Notes: generated by a model from the sequence alone, not told the origin. A stretch of DNA of 64,000 bases from Mucilaginibacter sp. (GCF_025359345.1 NZ_JANYGQ010000017.1:1-64000); one strand, 5' to 3'; shown: positions 47,257-58,148, counted from the first letter of the stretch. Program-made: numbers and translations.

Positions 47257-47420
47257 TGTAAAAATGTTAAATTATTAAAGCTGAAAAAATAATGCGTGTT
47301 ACAACCGTTAAGAATGTTAATATGTTGATAAGTACCCATTACGAAAATATCGCAAATGTTAGTTATTTGTACTGATTGATTAAATTATTGAGTTAACCCA
47401 TTGGTATATACTGTTAATCA

Positions 47421-47460
47421 ATATGTTATGTTTTTGAATCAAAAACGGTTGTTAACATAT
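47421..47460. promoter_or_regulatory. Nested inverted repeats upstream of the 1989-aa gene
   Basis: The outer arms ATATGTTA (47421-47428) and TAACATAT (47453-47460) enclose inner arms GTTTTTGA (47430-47437) and TCAAAAAC (47439-47446). The element ends 38 bp before the GTG start. Operator or promoter function is inferred from position and symmetry. Confidence 0.45.
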
Positions 47461-47498
47461 TTTATTAACACTAATTGCCAGTATAACAAGCGCGCACT

Positions 47499-50400
47499 GT
47501 GAGACTACGCACCCGTAACTTTTTTTGCCTTATTTTCCTGTTATTGTGCAGCATTGGTGTATGGGCGCAACCAAATATCAGCTACACCCCGTCATCAAAC
47601 ATTTACACTTCCGGCGCCGCAATTTCGACATTGAACATTAGCAATAGTGGCACCGCGGTATCTGCATTCAGCTACGGCACCCGCTCCGCGCTGGGCGGAA
47701 CGCCCAACGGTCCCGCAAATATGACGACCGATGCCTCGGGTAATATTTACGTTGCTAATTACAGCGGGAACATTATAAAGAAATATTCGTCGGCCGGTGT
47801 ATTTATAAGCAATTTTATAAGCGGCGGTTCATTAAATGGCCCGGTTGGGCAGGTCTTTGACTCGTCGGGCAACCTTTATGTGCTTAACTACAACAATGGA
47901 AGGGTGCTTAAATATAATTCATCAGGGACTTTACAATCAACCATAATAACCGGCTATACTACCCCGCTTGGTATTGCTATTGACGCATCGGATAATCTTT
48001 ACATAGCAGATAACAATAACAATAGGGTAAGAAAATACTCAACAAGTGGCACCTTGTTGCAAACTATTACATCCAATGTAAACGCACCTAGCGCCATCAA
48101 TTTCGATTCGGCGGGCAACATGTTTGTGCTGAACTCGGGCGGTAATAATGTTACAAAGTACAATTCAGCCGGAACTTATCAGTCGACACTTGCATCGGGT
48201 TTTAACGCCCCCCTTAGTATGACAATAGATGAGGCGGATAACGTTTATGTTGGCGACTCGGGTAATTCCAGGATAAGAATTTATAATTCATCAGGTACAT
48301 TGCTTACCACTATAACCGGTATGACCGATGCAGAAGGCCTGGCCGTAGATGCCTTAGGTGATTTATATGCTTCGGATTATACCAACAGTAAGCTATACAA
48401 ATATCCGCCGATAGGGGGCTATTTTATCAACACTGCATTGCCTGCCGGGCTAAGCTTTAGCAGTTCGACCGGGGCTATAAGTGGCACTCCAACTGTAGCT
48501 ACCCCAGCAACAACATACACCGTGACGGCTTACAATGCAAGCGGTAGTGATAACACTACTGTAACCATAACAGTGATGCCACCAACGCCGGCGGCAAGTG
48601 GCGGAGGTACAGGCTGTTCATTAACTTTAACTGCATCTGGTGGTAGCCCGGCGGGGGGCACATATAACTGGTACAACGTATCAACCGGGGGCAGTGCACT
48701 GGCCACAGGCACAACTTACTTGGCGAGCCCCGGAACTTATTATGTATCATACACTTACAATACCGTTGAAAGTTCGCGCAGCACAGGTACTACTGTAACG
48801 GCGGGTACCAGCCCAATTTTGGCAACGGCGCCAACCGGTAGTGGATTATATTTATCATATCCGTTTAATGGCAACGCCAATGACGCTTCAACGGCCGGTA
48901 ACAACGGAACGGTTCAGAATTCGGCAACGCTAACTACCGATAGGTACGGGGCTGCTAATTCAGCCTACACGTTTAACGGCTCAACTCAATATATATCAAC
49001 AGCTACCGCATCTGCGGCACCGGGCCCTCAAAATTTTTCTATCAGTGTTTGGTTCAAAACGAGCTCGGCAGGAGGCATGCTGGTTGGTTATGGCTCGTCC
49101 CAGACCGGAGCCAGCGCAATGTACGACAGGCATATTTATATGACCAACGCCGGGCAGATTTATTACGGTATTTACCCCAGCTCGGTGCAAACGATAAGTA
49201 CTGCTACTTCGTATGCCGATGGTAACTGGCACCATGCTGTAGCCACTACATCGACCACGGCAGGCTCATACCTATTTGTTGACGGAGCCGTTGTTGCTGC
49301 CGATAATACCATGACTACCTCGCAAAATTTTGGTGCAAACGGCTACTGGCGCGTAGGATATGATAACCTGGCAGCCTGGACCAATGCCCCGACAAACCCT
49401 TTCTTTAACGGATCGTTAGACGATGTTGCCGTTTATAATACAGCTTTAACAGCCTCGCAGGTGTACACGTTGTATGGTGCGGGCAGCCCGCCTACTTGTA
49501 TTGGCAGCTCACTTTTACTGCAGGCAAATACTGTGGCGGGTGCAACTTATTCGTGGAGCGGCCCTGGCGGCTACACGTCATCGTCGCAAAATCCAACTGT
49601 AACGGCATCAGCATCTGCAGCCAATGCGGGTACTTACACCCTTACGGTTACCAATGCTTCGGGTTGCGTTACCACTACCACTGTAACAGCCGTGGTTAAT
49701 ACGCTGCCGGTAACAACTTTTACAGCGACAACGCCAGTAACCACAAGCAGCAATTCAACAGTTACATACACTGGCACCTATCTGGCAACTTCCACTTATA
49801 GCTGGAATTTCGGTGGAGGGACAATCGTGTCCGGCTCGGGAGTTGGTCCGTATACTATTAACTGGTCTACAACAGGTACAAAAACAATAACGCTTACAGT
49901 TACCAACGCAGCCGGATGTTCGTCTTCGTCAACCCAAAACGTTGTTGTAAGCCTTGGCAATTACGGCAATTATGGATTTAAAAAAACCGTTACATTAAAT
50001 ACAACTACGCTTGGTATTACGTCTAACCTGACTAATTTTCCTGCGTTGCTAAGCATACAGGACAATAACTTGATAATTGCAAGCAGCTGTACCGATAAGG
50101 TATACACACCTAACGGACCAAACTACGACTTCGCTTTTGTTGATGCGACCGGTGCTGAACTAAATTATCAGATAGAAAGCTATAATCAAACCACCGGCAC
50201 ACTGTTAGTTTGGGTTAAAATACCTACGTTAACCTATGCGACAAATAACGGCATCACTTTTTATTACGGGTCGCTGGCACCAACAGTAACTCATAATACC
50301 GCATTTTTCCAGGGGACATGGGCAAGTGACTACCAAGCCGTTTATCACTTTAATGAATCTACATATACCGGTACTGTAACAGACGGATCGGCAAGCGGAA

Positions 50401-53400
50401 ACACCGGTACCGCCAGCGGCATGTCGTCATCCGATTTGGTTACCGGTAAAATTGGTACAGCTTACACGTTTGCTTCGGGTAAAAAAATAACGGCTACAAC
50501 AGTTAACGTTGCAGGCACCTTTACCATATCCGCATGGGTAAAGCCCACAACTATAAGCACTGACCAAAAAATAATGACCAACCAGGCTGCCAGCGGAAGC
50601 GGAACCGGGGGGTACAAATTGGGCATTTACAGCGATAATAAGGTAGAATCAGAATCGGGAATAGCAATTACCAGGGGTTCAACGCCGGTTCCTCCGGCAG
50701 TTGTTGCAAATACATGGTATTACGTGCAAGGTGTTTTTAACGGCAGCACTTTAAGCACTTATATAAACGGAACGCAATATGCAGTGCTTAGTACAACTAC
50801 CGCCCCAACGTCTACAACCTCCTACTATATTGGAGTTGGAGAAGGCGGCAATGTTTATTATTTTAATGGTCTTATTGACGAGGCACGCGTATCAAACGTA
50901 GCAAAATCAACCGATTGGTTGAAAGCGGAATATGTTAACCAGGGTAACCCTGTATCGTTTACAACATCTGGCGCAACAACTGTAATTAGCGCTAACGCAG
51001 CGGCGGTGCCCGGAGCTTTAACTTACACTTGGAAAGGCGGCAGCACAAACCCCACAACAGCAAGTAACTGGGACAATACCACTGCCGGAACAACAAACCA
51101 ATTACCGGCTTTTGATGGTACAGCAACGCTGGTGATTCCAACAGGCCTGAGCAACTACCCGTCGTTAACTGCCAATGCCAGTTTATTCGGCTTAACTATT
51201 GCCAGCGGCGCATCGTTTAACTTAAACGGGTATACGCTTAGCGTTGGTTGCAATATTTACAACAGTTCGGGTGGGCAAATACTTTATGGTACTAATAACT
51301 TGTCGTCAATAATCTGGAACGGTACCCAGGCTAACCAAACCTATACCGGCACAAATACCAGCAATACTGCATCATTAGGGAGCATGACCATTAACAACAC
51401 AGCCGGGGGCACAGTTACCATCGGCGGCGGCCCTGTAGATATTTATCAATCGCTCACCATAACCCAGGGCAATCTTGCTGTAGGAGCATCACCGGCTGCC
51501 TTAACTTTGAAAAGTACCGCAACCCAAACAGCATATGTAGCTGTCATCCCGTCGGGAAGCTCAATTACGGGAACTGTGAAAGTTGAACGGTACATAACAG
51601 GCGGCGTTGGCTATCGTGGCTACAGGCTTATTTCTTCGCCTGTTTATGCCGCAACGGTAAGTTCGAATAATGTTTATGATTTAAATTACTTAATAAGCGG
51701 AATGTATCTCACCGGCACCACCGGAACAGCCGGCGGATTTGATAAAACGGGCAATCCATCGCTTTATTTGTTCCGTGAGGATTTGGTACCGAACAATTCA
51801 ACTTTTACAAGTGGTAATTTTATAGGAATAAGCAAAATTAACAATGCGTTGCCGTACAATTATTATGTAAACGGAGGGGCAACTAATTATAACATACCTG
51901 TTGGTAATGGTGTTATGGTGTTTTTTAGAGGAAACAGGGCAGCTGCGTCACTCGCCACAGAAACTGTTTCAACCTATACCGCAGCGCCAACGGTTACGTT
52001 AACTTCGTCGGGTACGCTTAACCAGGGCCAAATAACAGTACACGATTGGTACACTCCCGCTTCGGCGAACCTGGCTTATACAGGCACTGGATCATCTACC
52101 AACTATAGCGTGCGCGGGTATAACCTGGTAGGCAACCCTTACGCTAGTTCGATAGACTGGGAAACTTTTAACACCACAAGCAGCACTACAGGCATATATG
52201 GTGTTAATATCGGCAATACGATCTGGGAATTTAACGCAACCTTAAAACGCTATAGCACCTATCAAAAAGGCGGCGCCTCAACCAACAACGGGATAAATGT
52301 TATTAGCAGCGGGCAGGGATTCTACGTGCAGGCCTCTGCAACAAGTCCCCAGTTAATTTTTAATGAATCAGCAAAGACACCGGCACAAAATGTCACCACT
52401 AACTACTTTGAAATTACCAGGGGAGAGTTGGCAACAGTGCGTTCAACCGGTGCGGCGCAAAGGTCGTACATGCGCCTGCAACTGTCCGCTGATTCGCTTA
52501 ATGCCGAGGATATTTATATTGGGCTGGACCATACCGCTAAGCGCGGATATGTTTTTGATGAGGACGCAGTTTATAAAAGCAGCACCGGCCTGGTGAGCCT
52601 GGCCAGTATTTCGGCTGATAACGTGGTGCTGGCGATAAATAAGCTATCATTCCCCCAAAAAGCAGATACAATTAAACTTAAGGTAAATGCAACTTCAACT
52701 GGTCAATATCACCTTGATATGACTGAATTTAAGAATATTCCCAGTCTTTACGAAGTATGGCTGAAGGACGCCTACAAAAAAGATTCCCTGGATATTAAAC
52801 ATAACCCTAATTACGTTTTTGACATAATGGCTAACGATACAACAAGCTTTGGTTCAAAGCGCTTTAGCCTGATAATTAGGCAAAACCCTGCGCTGGCTTT
52901 GCACTTGTTAAACTTTGCCGGAACTAAATCAGCCAAGGGCGCCGAACTTAACTGGACTACAGAAAACGAGGAAAATTATACCAATTTTACTATAGAACGT
53001 AGTAGCGATGGTGGCAAAACTTATGTAGTTGCAGGCGGTTATCCGTCAAGCAGCGAAGGTACATATAGCCTGCTCGATAAAAACCCGCCAATTGCCACAG
53101 ATTGGTATAGATTAAAGCTTGAGGATTTGAACGGTACGGTAACGTACTCAAAGCCGATTCAGCTGATGTATTCCAACTCAAGCAATAATTTGCTGAGCAA
53201 TGCTGTTAACGTTTATCCAAACCCTGCAACAAGTGTTATTAACGTTTCAATAACGCCAAGCCTGCTTCAGTTGCAAAATGCAGCCAGTAACAACTCATTT
53301 GCCATCACCATTACAGGCAGTAACGGAGTGGTTGTAAAAAACGCAGTTTCGTCGCAAACCGACTGGCAAGGAGCTATTGGTAATCTGTTGCCAGGCTCAT

Positions 53401-53468
53401 ATATTGTTCAGGTTATAAACAAACAAAACCAAACTGTGGTTGGTAAAAGTAAGTTTGTAAAATTGTAG
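47499..53468 (+). CDS. T9SS type A secreted multidomain protein, largest member (1989 aa)
   Basis: GTG start, then a clear signal peptide (RNFFCLIFLLLCSIGVWAQ, about 1-24). About 60-305 is an NHL beta-propeller and 300-360 a putative Ig domain (GYFINTALPAGLSFSSSTGA). About 365-430 is an Ig-like domain (ASGGSPAGGTYNWYN). About 449-660 is the first LamG domain (YPFNGNANDAS, FNGSLDDVAVYN) and 660-820 are Ig/PKD domains (YSWNFGGGTIVSGSG). About 824-930 is DUF2341, 934-1140 the second LamG domain, and 1171-1350 a beta-helix-like segment. From about 1362 comes the shared module (WKAD-type variation, KDAYKKDSLDIKHN), then the type A sorting domain (VYPNPATSVIN ... KFVKL). It has two lectin-like LamG domains where its neighbours have one or none. 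Confidence 0.92.
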   Translation: MRLRTRNFFCLIFLLLCSIGVWAQPNISYTPSSNIYTSGAAISTLNISNSGTAVSAFSYGTRSALGGTPNGPANMTTDASGNIYVANYSGNIIKKYSSAGVFISNFISGGSLNGPVGQVFDSSGNLYVLNYNNGRVLKYNSSGTLQSTIITGYTTPLGIAIDASDNLYIADNNNNRVRKYSTSGTLLQTITSNVNAPSAINFDSAGNMFVLNSGGNNVTKYNSAGTYQSTLASGFNAPLSMTIDEADNVYVGDSGNSRIRIYNSSGTLLTTITGMTDAEGLAVDALGDLYASDYTNSKLYKYPPIGGYFINTALPAGLSFSSSTGAISGTPTVATPATTYTVTAYNASGSDNTTVTITVMPPTPAASGGGTGCSLTLTASGGSPAGGTYNWYNVSTGGSALATGTTYLASPGTYYVSYTYNTVESSRSTGTTVTAGTSPILATAPTGSGLYLSYPFNGNANDASTAGNNGTVQNSATLTTDRYGAANSAYTFNGSTQYISTATASAAPGPQNFSISVWFKTSSAGGMLVGYGSSQTGASAMYDRHIYMTNAGQIYYGIYPSSVQTISTATSYADGNWHHAVATTSTTAGSYLFVDGAVVAADNTMTTSQNFGANGYWRVGYDNLAAWTNAPTNPFFNGSLDDVAVYNTALTASQVYTLYGAGSPPTCIGSSLLLQANTVAGATYSWSGPGGYTSSSQNPTVTASASAANAGTYTLTVTNASGCVTTTTVTAVVNTLPVTTFTATTPVTTSSNSTVTYTGTYLATSTYSWNFGGGTIVSGSGVGPYTINWSTTGTKTITLTVTNAAGCSSSSTQNVVVSLGNYGNYGFKKTVTLNTTTLGITSNLTNFPALLSIQDNNLIIASSCTDKVYTPNGPNYDFAFVDATGAELNYQIESYNQTTGTLLVWVKIPTLTYATNNGITFYYGSLAPTVTHNTAFFQGTWASDYQAVYHFNESTYTGTVTDGSASGNTGTASGMSSSDLVTGKIGTAYTFASGKKITATTVNVAGTFTISAWVKPTTISTDQKIMTNQAASGSGTGGYKLGIYSDNKVESESGIAITRGSTPVPPAVVANTWYYVQGVFNGSTLSTYINGTQYAVLSTTTAPTSTTSYYIGVGEGGNVYYFNGLIDEARVSNVAKSTDWLKAEYVNQGNPVSFTTSGATTVISANAAAVPGALTYTWKGGSTNPTTASNWDNTTAGTTNQLPAFDGTATLVIPTGLSNYPSLTANASLFGLTIASGASFNLNGYTLSVGCNIYNSSGGQILYGTNNLSSIIWNGTQANQTYTGTNTSNTASLGSMTINNTAGGTVTIGGGPVDIYQSLTITQGNLAVGASPAALTLKSTATQTAYVAVIPSGSSITGTVKVERYITGGVGYRGYRLISSPVYAATVSSNNVYDLNYLISGMYLTGTTGTAGGFDKTGNPSLYLFREDLVPNNSTFTSGNFIGISKINNALPYNYYVNGGATNYNIPVGNGVMVFFRGNRAAASLATETVSTYTAAPTVTLTSSGTLNQGQITVHDWYTPASANLAYTGTGSSTNYSVRGYNLVGNPYASSIDWETFNTTSSTTGIYGVNIGNTIWEFNATLKRYSTYQKGGASTNNGINVISSGQGFYVQASATSPQLIFNESAKTPAQNVTTNYFEITRGELATVRSTGAAQRSYMRLQLSADSLNAEDIYIGLDHTAKRGYVFDEDAVYKSSTGLVSLASISADNVVLAINKLSFPQKADTIKLKVNATSTGQYHLDMTEFKNIPSLYEVWLKDAYKKDSLDIKHNPNYVFDIMANDTTSFGSKRFSLIIRQNPALALHLLNFAGTKSAKGAELNWTTENEENYTNFTIERSSDGGKTYVVAGGYPSSSEGTYSLLDKNPPIATDWYRLKLEDLNGTVTYSKPIQLMYSNSSNNLLSNAVNVYPNPATSVINVSITPSLLQLQNAASNNSFAITITGSNGVVVKNAVSSQTDWQGAIGNLLPGSYIVQVINKQNQTVVGKSKFVKL

Positions 53469-53495
53469 TTGATTTCAATTATTTATAGGTGGTTT

Positions 53496-53523
53496 AAAAC
53501 CGGCATCACCTGCCGTTTTTTTT
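53496..53523 (+). terminator. Probable terminator after the 1989-aa gene
   Basis: A short G/C stem, CGGCA/TGCCG with loop TCACC, flanked by AAA and a run of eight or more T, 30 bp after the stop. Confidence 0.55.
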
Positions 53524-53654
53524 AATTTTGGCGCCAACCGTTTATTTTAAAAGAAAAACGGAACTTCTTTCGGGGCTTTACGTATAACGGGCAAAAATGT
53601 GCTTTGGCGAGTGCATTTGCTGCATTTTTATCACTGTAATTTTCGAATGCCCTA

Positions 53655-56600
53655 ATGAAACTATCAGATACTATTTCAAAAAAACTGCTTCGGTTTTTTT
53701 GTGTACTAACCGGAATGTTTTTTTTGGTAAATAGTGCTTTTGCCGCCCGAACTGTAACCATAAGTTCACCTACTTCAGGGTCAACATTTGGACTAGGCAC
53801 CAGTATCACTGTTAACGCTACCGCTGCTGGTTTCAGCGGAAGTATAAGCAAAATAGTTTTTACTATGTCGCCGCTGGCAAGCCAAACCGATGTAAGTGGC
53901 CCAACTTATTCAGTAACATTTAATACAAGCACCTTAACAGTTGGTACAACCTATACAATTACGGCCACAGCTACAGATAGCTTTTTGCAAACGGCAACAA
54001 CATCTATCACAGTAACGATTGTGCCTGCAGCGCCAACCGGCATACCCGGTACAACTTGTGGTACCGGCTCGGTTACCCTTAGCGCTTCGGGCGGGTCGCC
54101 AGCGGGTGGTTCATATATTTGGTACGCAGCTTCAAGCGGTGGCTCAGCTCTTCAAACAAATACATCGCCCAATTATACCATTGCTTTAGCCAGTAACACA
54201 ACGTATTACGTATCTTATAAATCGGGTACGTTTGAAAGCAGTCGTACCGCGGTAGCAGCAACAGTAAGCGCAGCGGCAACATCAACTTTTACGGCAACGT
54301 CAACAGTGGCGGTGGGCTCAAATGCAACTATTACATATACAGGAAGCGACCCTGTAACTTCGACTTTTACCTGGACTTTTGATGGTGGCATTATTGCCAG
54401 TGGTTCCGGCAAGGGGCCTTACACAGTAAACTGGTCAATCCCGGGCGTCCACAATGTTACGCTCATTGTTACCAACACTGCGGGTTGCTCGTCATCAACA
54501 ACAACTGTCCCTGTTACGGTAACACCGATTGTATTAGGCGACTATGGCTTTATGAAACCCATAGTTTTGTATACGTCACAAATTAGTAATGGTGGTATTT
54601 CTTCAACCCTATCGAACTTTCCGGCCCTGGTTTATATACAAGATAATGCATTGAAAATTTTAAATCAATGTGGTGATAAAGTGCAATTTCCGTTAGGAAA
54701 CGGTGGTGGCCTTACTTCCGGGACCAACTATGATTTTGCTTTTACTGTACCCGGCAGCACTACCGAATTAAACTACCAGGTTGACACCTACGACTCGGTA
54801 AACGGTATTTTACTGGTATGGGTTCGCATACCCTCAGCAACATCGACAGATGTGCCCCTCACTTTTTATTTTGGTTCAAAAGTTCCGGCGCATTCCGCCA
54901 GTTGGTCGGCATCTACCTGGGCAAGTGACTATAAAGCAGTGTACCACTTTAACGAAGCCTCAACCAACGCTGCAGTTTTAGATGCAACAAGCAATGGAAG
55001 AAATGCAGTACAAGCAAATACTACGGTAACTAACGATGAGATACATATTGCGGCAGCAGTTCCTATTGCCGGGGGCGGTTACAGTTTTAATGGCACAAGT
55101 ACAAGTATTATTCAGAATGTAGGAACTGCGCCAAATATCAATGGCGCATTTACCATATCGGCATGGGTATATTATGCAGGGCTTACCACAAGTGATAATA
55201 AAATAGTATCGAACGAATTAGATTACGGGCACAATAATAATAGCGGGGGCTATAAGCTAAGCGTAAAAACGGGTTCAATACAAACTGAAACCAGGATAGC
55301 GAACGGTACTAACGTAGGTAACCTGGGCACAGGTGGAACCGTTGATAATACCGGCTGGCACTACATACAGGGCACTTTTGACGGTACCGCCACAGGCAAT
55401 TTTAAAAACTATGTAGATGGTGTGGCAAGCACCGTAACAATGGCTAAAAACGAAACAACCATGCTTCCGTCAAACGGTTTCATGCTGGCGATGGGACTTG
55501 ACCATGGAACCGGTGTTGTAAACGGCGGATATAATGATGAGAACTTTTACAATGGTAAGATGGATGAGGTGCGGGTTTCGAATGTTGAGAAAACACCCGA
55601 TTGGATTAGGGCTGAATATTACAACCAGACACACCCCCGTGAGTTTTGCGATTATGGCGAAAGTGTTGTAACCTTTCAAACCAATGCTCCCTTATTAATT
55701 GGCGCATTTACATTTACCTGGACCGGCCTTGACGGAACAACCCCAACCGATCAAACGAAAACAGCTAACTGGGATGCCGGATTTACGCCGGTATTTAATG
55801 GGAATACCAAAATGGTTATTCCTGTAGTGGCTTCAGGGAAATACCCGGTACTAACCGCCGACGCAAGCATTTACGCGCTTACAATAGCCACAGGCGGCGC
55901 CTATCTGAATTTAAACGGACATACGCTAAATGTAGGCTGTAATATTTATAATAATGCTTCAACCGGCGGAACCGGTATTTTGAATGCAAGCAATACATCT
56001 TCAGCCATTAACTGGAACGGATCATTAGCAGCACAGGGCTACTATGGCACCAATACCGTAAATACTGCCGAAATAGGAAATATGACGGTTAATAACTCAT
56101 CCGCCGGTACTGTTACTATTACAGGTGGCCCGGTTGATATTTATAACACACTAACTATTACTAAGGGTAATTTGGTAATAGATAATACCGGTAGCGGCGA
56201 CATGACGTTAAAAAGCTCGTCGACCCTTTCGGCAAGCGTGGCGGCAATACCATCAACTTATAGTATTACGGGTAAATTAAATGTGGAGCGTTATATAAGT
56301 GGCGGCGCATCAAAATATCGCGGCTACCGATTTTTATCGTCTCCGGTGTATACTGCAAAGGTGGGTACCAACTATTACTACGATTTAAGCTACCTTACAT
56401 CATATACGCCTACTACTGGATTTTTTGGCACATCGGGCGGCATGACCAAACAAGGTAATCCAAGCGTGTATTTATACAGGGACAATGTTGCCTTTACCAA
56501 CGGCACATTTAACAGCGGCAACTTCAGGGGGGTAAATAAAATCAATAATTCAACGCTGTATTCAATCGGGGTTGATTTTGATGGTACTTTTAATTTGCAC

Positions 56601-58148
56601 GTAGGTACTGGCATATGGCTGTTTTACCGTGGGAATATGACTAACGTAGCCACAAAATTTATTACCTCAACTGTGCCCGAAGCAAACGTTTTTGTAACAC
56701 GGGGCACGCTAAATCAACAAGCAGTAACTGTTGTTAACTGGTATACGCAGCTATCAACATTGCAATGTACCACGGTTACGGGTAATACAGGCTTTGCAGG
56801 CTACAACCTGGTTGGTAACCCGTATGCCAGCTCGATAGACTGGGATAAAAGAAGCACCACCGATCCGGCTGCGGGCATTTATGCGCCAAAAGTTAACAGT
56901 AAGATATATATATTCAACGAATCGACTAAGATTTATGCTACGTACGACGGTGTTTCTGGCGTAAATGGCGGATCGAACATCATTCCGAGCGGGCAGGGTT
57001 TTTACGTAAAAGCCCAGGATGCAACAGCGTCGTTAACTTTTAATGAGGCAGCAAAAACCAGCGCTCAGGTAACCGGCCCCACTGCCGCTACGGGCTCAAC
57101 TTTGTTATTGAGCACCCACCCTGTGGGGAACTCTAAGCCAGACCTGAGGTATATGCGTTTGGAACTGTTTAAAGATTCGGATAACGTTGAGGAAACCCTT
57201 GTGCGTTTTGACAACTCGGCAAAAAACGAGTTTGTTGACAATGAGGATTCAGAGCACATGGCCGGCAGTGGCGGGGTAAGTCTTTCGAGTAAATCGTCGG
57301 ATAATAAGGATTTGGCCATTAACCTTGTCCCTTTCCCAAAAGCTTCCGGAACGGCTATAAAGCTAACTGTAAACGCAACTGCCAGTGGCCAGTATGCCAT
57401 AAACCGTACTGAACTAAAAGATATCCCCGAAATTTACGAAATATGGCTGAAAGATGCTTATAAAAAAGACTCGCTGGATATTAAACATAATTCGGCCTAC
57501 GTATTTAACATTCTGAAAAGCGATACCAACTCCTTTGGTGCCAACAGGTTTACCCTTGTAATTCGCGAGAGTAAGGCGTTGGCGCTGCATTTGTTGAATT
57601 TTACGGCATCGAAGACGACTAATGGCTCAGAACTAGTTTGGAAGACAGAAAATGAAAAATTCTATACCAACTTTACAGTTGAGAGAAGCACTGATAACGG
57701 GCAAAATTATGCTGTGCTCGGCGGTTTTGCATCAAGCGATGAAGGCACTTACAGTTTCACCGATAGAAAACCTGCTATAGCTGCGGATACGTATCGGATT
57801 AAGCTTGAAGATTTGAACGGAACAATAACATATTCAAAAGCAATTACCTTGATGTACGCAAACGTTAGCGATATAAACAACAATGCTGTTAATATTTACC
57901 CTAACCCGGCGGTAAATACCATTAACCTGGCCATTGTACAAAACAGCGTTAACCTTACAAAGGGAGCTAACCCGTCATACAGCATCAACATAACCAATAG
58001 CATGGGCAAGGTATTAAAAACCATTACCACGGCGCAGCCAACATGGCAGGAAAATGTAAGTGGATTATTGCCAGGTACTTATATGGTTGACGTTGTAAAC
58101 AATGCTGATAATTCGGCGGTCGGGAAGGCAAAATTTATTAAACTATAA
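53655..58148 (+). CDS. T9SS type A secreted multidomain protein (1497 aa)
   Basis: Signal peptide about 1-30 (LRFFCVLTGMFFLVNSAFA). An Ig-like domain is at about 33-125 (TISSPTSGSTFGLGTSITVNA). A second Ig-like domain is at 125-210 (ASGGSPAGGSYIWYAASSGGS) and a PKD domain at 215-295 (FTWTFDGGIIASGSG). DUF2341 is at about 295-415 and LamG at about 415-650 (YKAVYHFNEAS, KMDEVRVSNVEKTPDW). A beta-helix-like segment is at 678-870. From about 875 comes the shared module (KLNVERYISGG, GYNLVGNPYASSIDWD, KDAYKKDSLDIKHN, ENEKFYTNFTVERS). A type A sorting domain ends it (NIYPNPAVNTIN ... KFIKL). It lacks the NHL propeller of its two upstream neighbours. Confidence 0.92.
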   Translation: MKLSDTISKKLLRFFCVLTGMFFLVNSAFAARTVTISSPTSGSTFGLGTSITVNATAAGFSGSISKIVFTMSPLASQTDVSGPTYSVTFNTSTLTVGTTYTITATATDSFLQTATTSITVTIVPAAPTGIPGTTCGTGSVTLSASGGSPAGGSYIWYAASSGGSALQTNTSPNYTIALASNTTYYVSYKSGTFESSRTAVAATVSAAATSTFTATSTVAVGSNATITYTGSDPVTSTFTWTFDGGIIASGSGKGPYTVNWSIPGVHNVTLIVTNTAGCSSSTTTVPVTVTPIVLGDYGFMKPIVLYTSQISNGGISSTLSNFPALVYIQDNALKILNQCGDKVQFPLGNGGGLTSGTNYDFAFTVPGSTTELNYQVDTYDSVNGILLVWVRIPSATSTDVPLTFYFGSKVPAHSASWSASTWASDYKAVYHFNEASTNAAVLDATSNGRNAVQANTTVTNDEIHIAAAVPIAGGGYSFNGTSTSIIQNVGTAPNINGAFTISAWVYYAGLTTSDNKIVSNELDYGHNNNSGGYKLSVKTGSIQTETRIANGTNVGNLGTGGTVDNTGWHYIQGTFDGTATGNFKNYVDGVASTVTMAKNETTMLPSNGFMLAMGLDHGTGVVNGGYNDENFYNGKMDEVRVSNVEKTPDWIRAEYYNQTHPREFCDYGESVVTFQTNAPLLIGAFTFTWTGLDGTTPTDQTKTANWDAGFTPVFNGNTKMVIPVVASGKYPVLTADASIYALTIATGGAYLNLNGHTLNVGCNIYNNASTGGTGILNASNTSSAINWNGSLAAQGYYGTNTVNTAEIGNMTVNNSSAGTVTITGGPVDIYNTLTITKGNLVIDNTGSGDMTLKSSSTLSASVAAIPSTYSITGKLNVERYISGGASKYRGYRFLSSPVYTAKVGTNYYYDLSYLTSYTPTTGFFGTSGGMTKQGNPSVYLYRDNVAFTNGTFNSGNFRGVNKINNSTLYSIGVDFDGTFNLHVGTGIWLFYRGNMTNVATKFITSTVPEANVFVTRGTLNQQAVTVVNWYTQLSTLQCTTVTGNTGFAGYNLVGNPYASSIDWDKRSTTDPAAGIYAPKVNSKIYIFNESTKIYATYDGVSGVNGGSNIIPSGQGFYVKAQDATASLTFNEAAKTSAQVTGPTAATGSTLLLSTHPVGNSKPDLRYMRLELFKDSDNVEETLVRFDNSAKNEFVDNEDSEHMAGSGGVSLSSKSSDNKDLAINLVPFPKASGTAIKLTVNATASGQYAINRTELKDIPEIYEIWLKDAYKKDSLDIKHNSAYVFNILKSDTNSFGANRFTLVIRESKALALHLLNFTASKTTNGSELVWKTENEKFYTNFTVERSTDNGQNYAVLGGFASSDEGTYSFTDRKPAIAADTYRIKLEDLNGTITYSKAITLMYANVSDINNNAVNIYPNPAVNTINLAIVQNSVNLTKGANPSYSINITNSMGKVLKTITTAQPTWQENVSGLLPGTYMVDVVNNADNSAVGKAKFIKL

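Larger units (their letters stand above)
46906..47498. other. Long leader region with hairpins and nested palindromes
   Basis: About 590 bp without a coding frame. It contains a perfect 15-bp hairpin (47224-47256) and a nested inverted repeat (47421-47460) close to the next start codon. Probably a promoter/regulatory region that separates two transcription units in the T9SS run. Confidence 0.5.
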
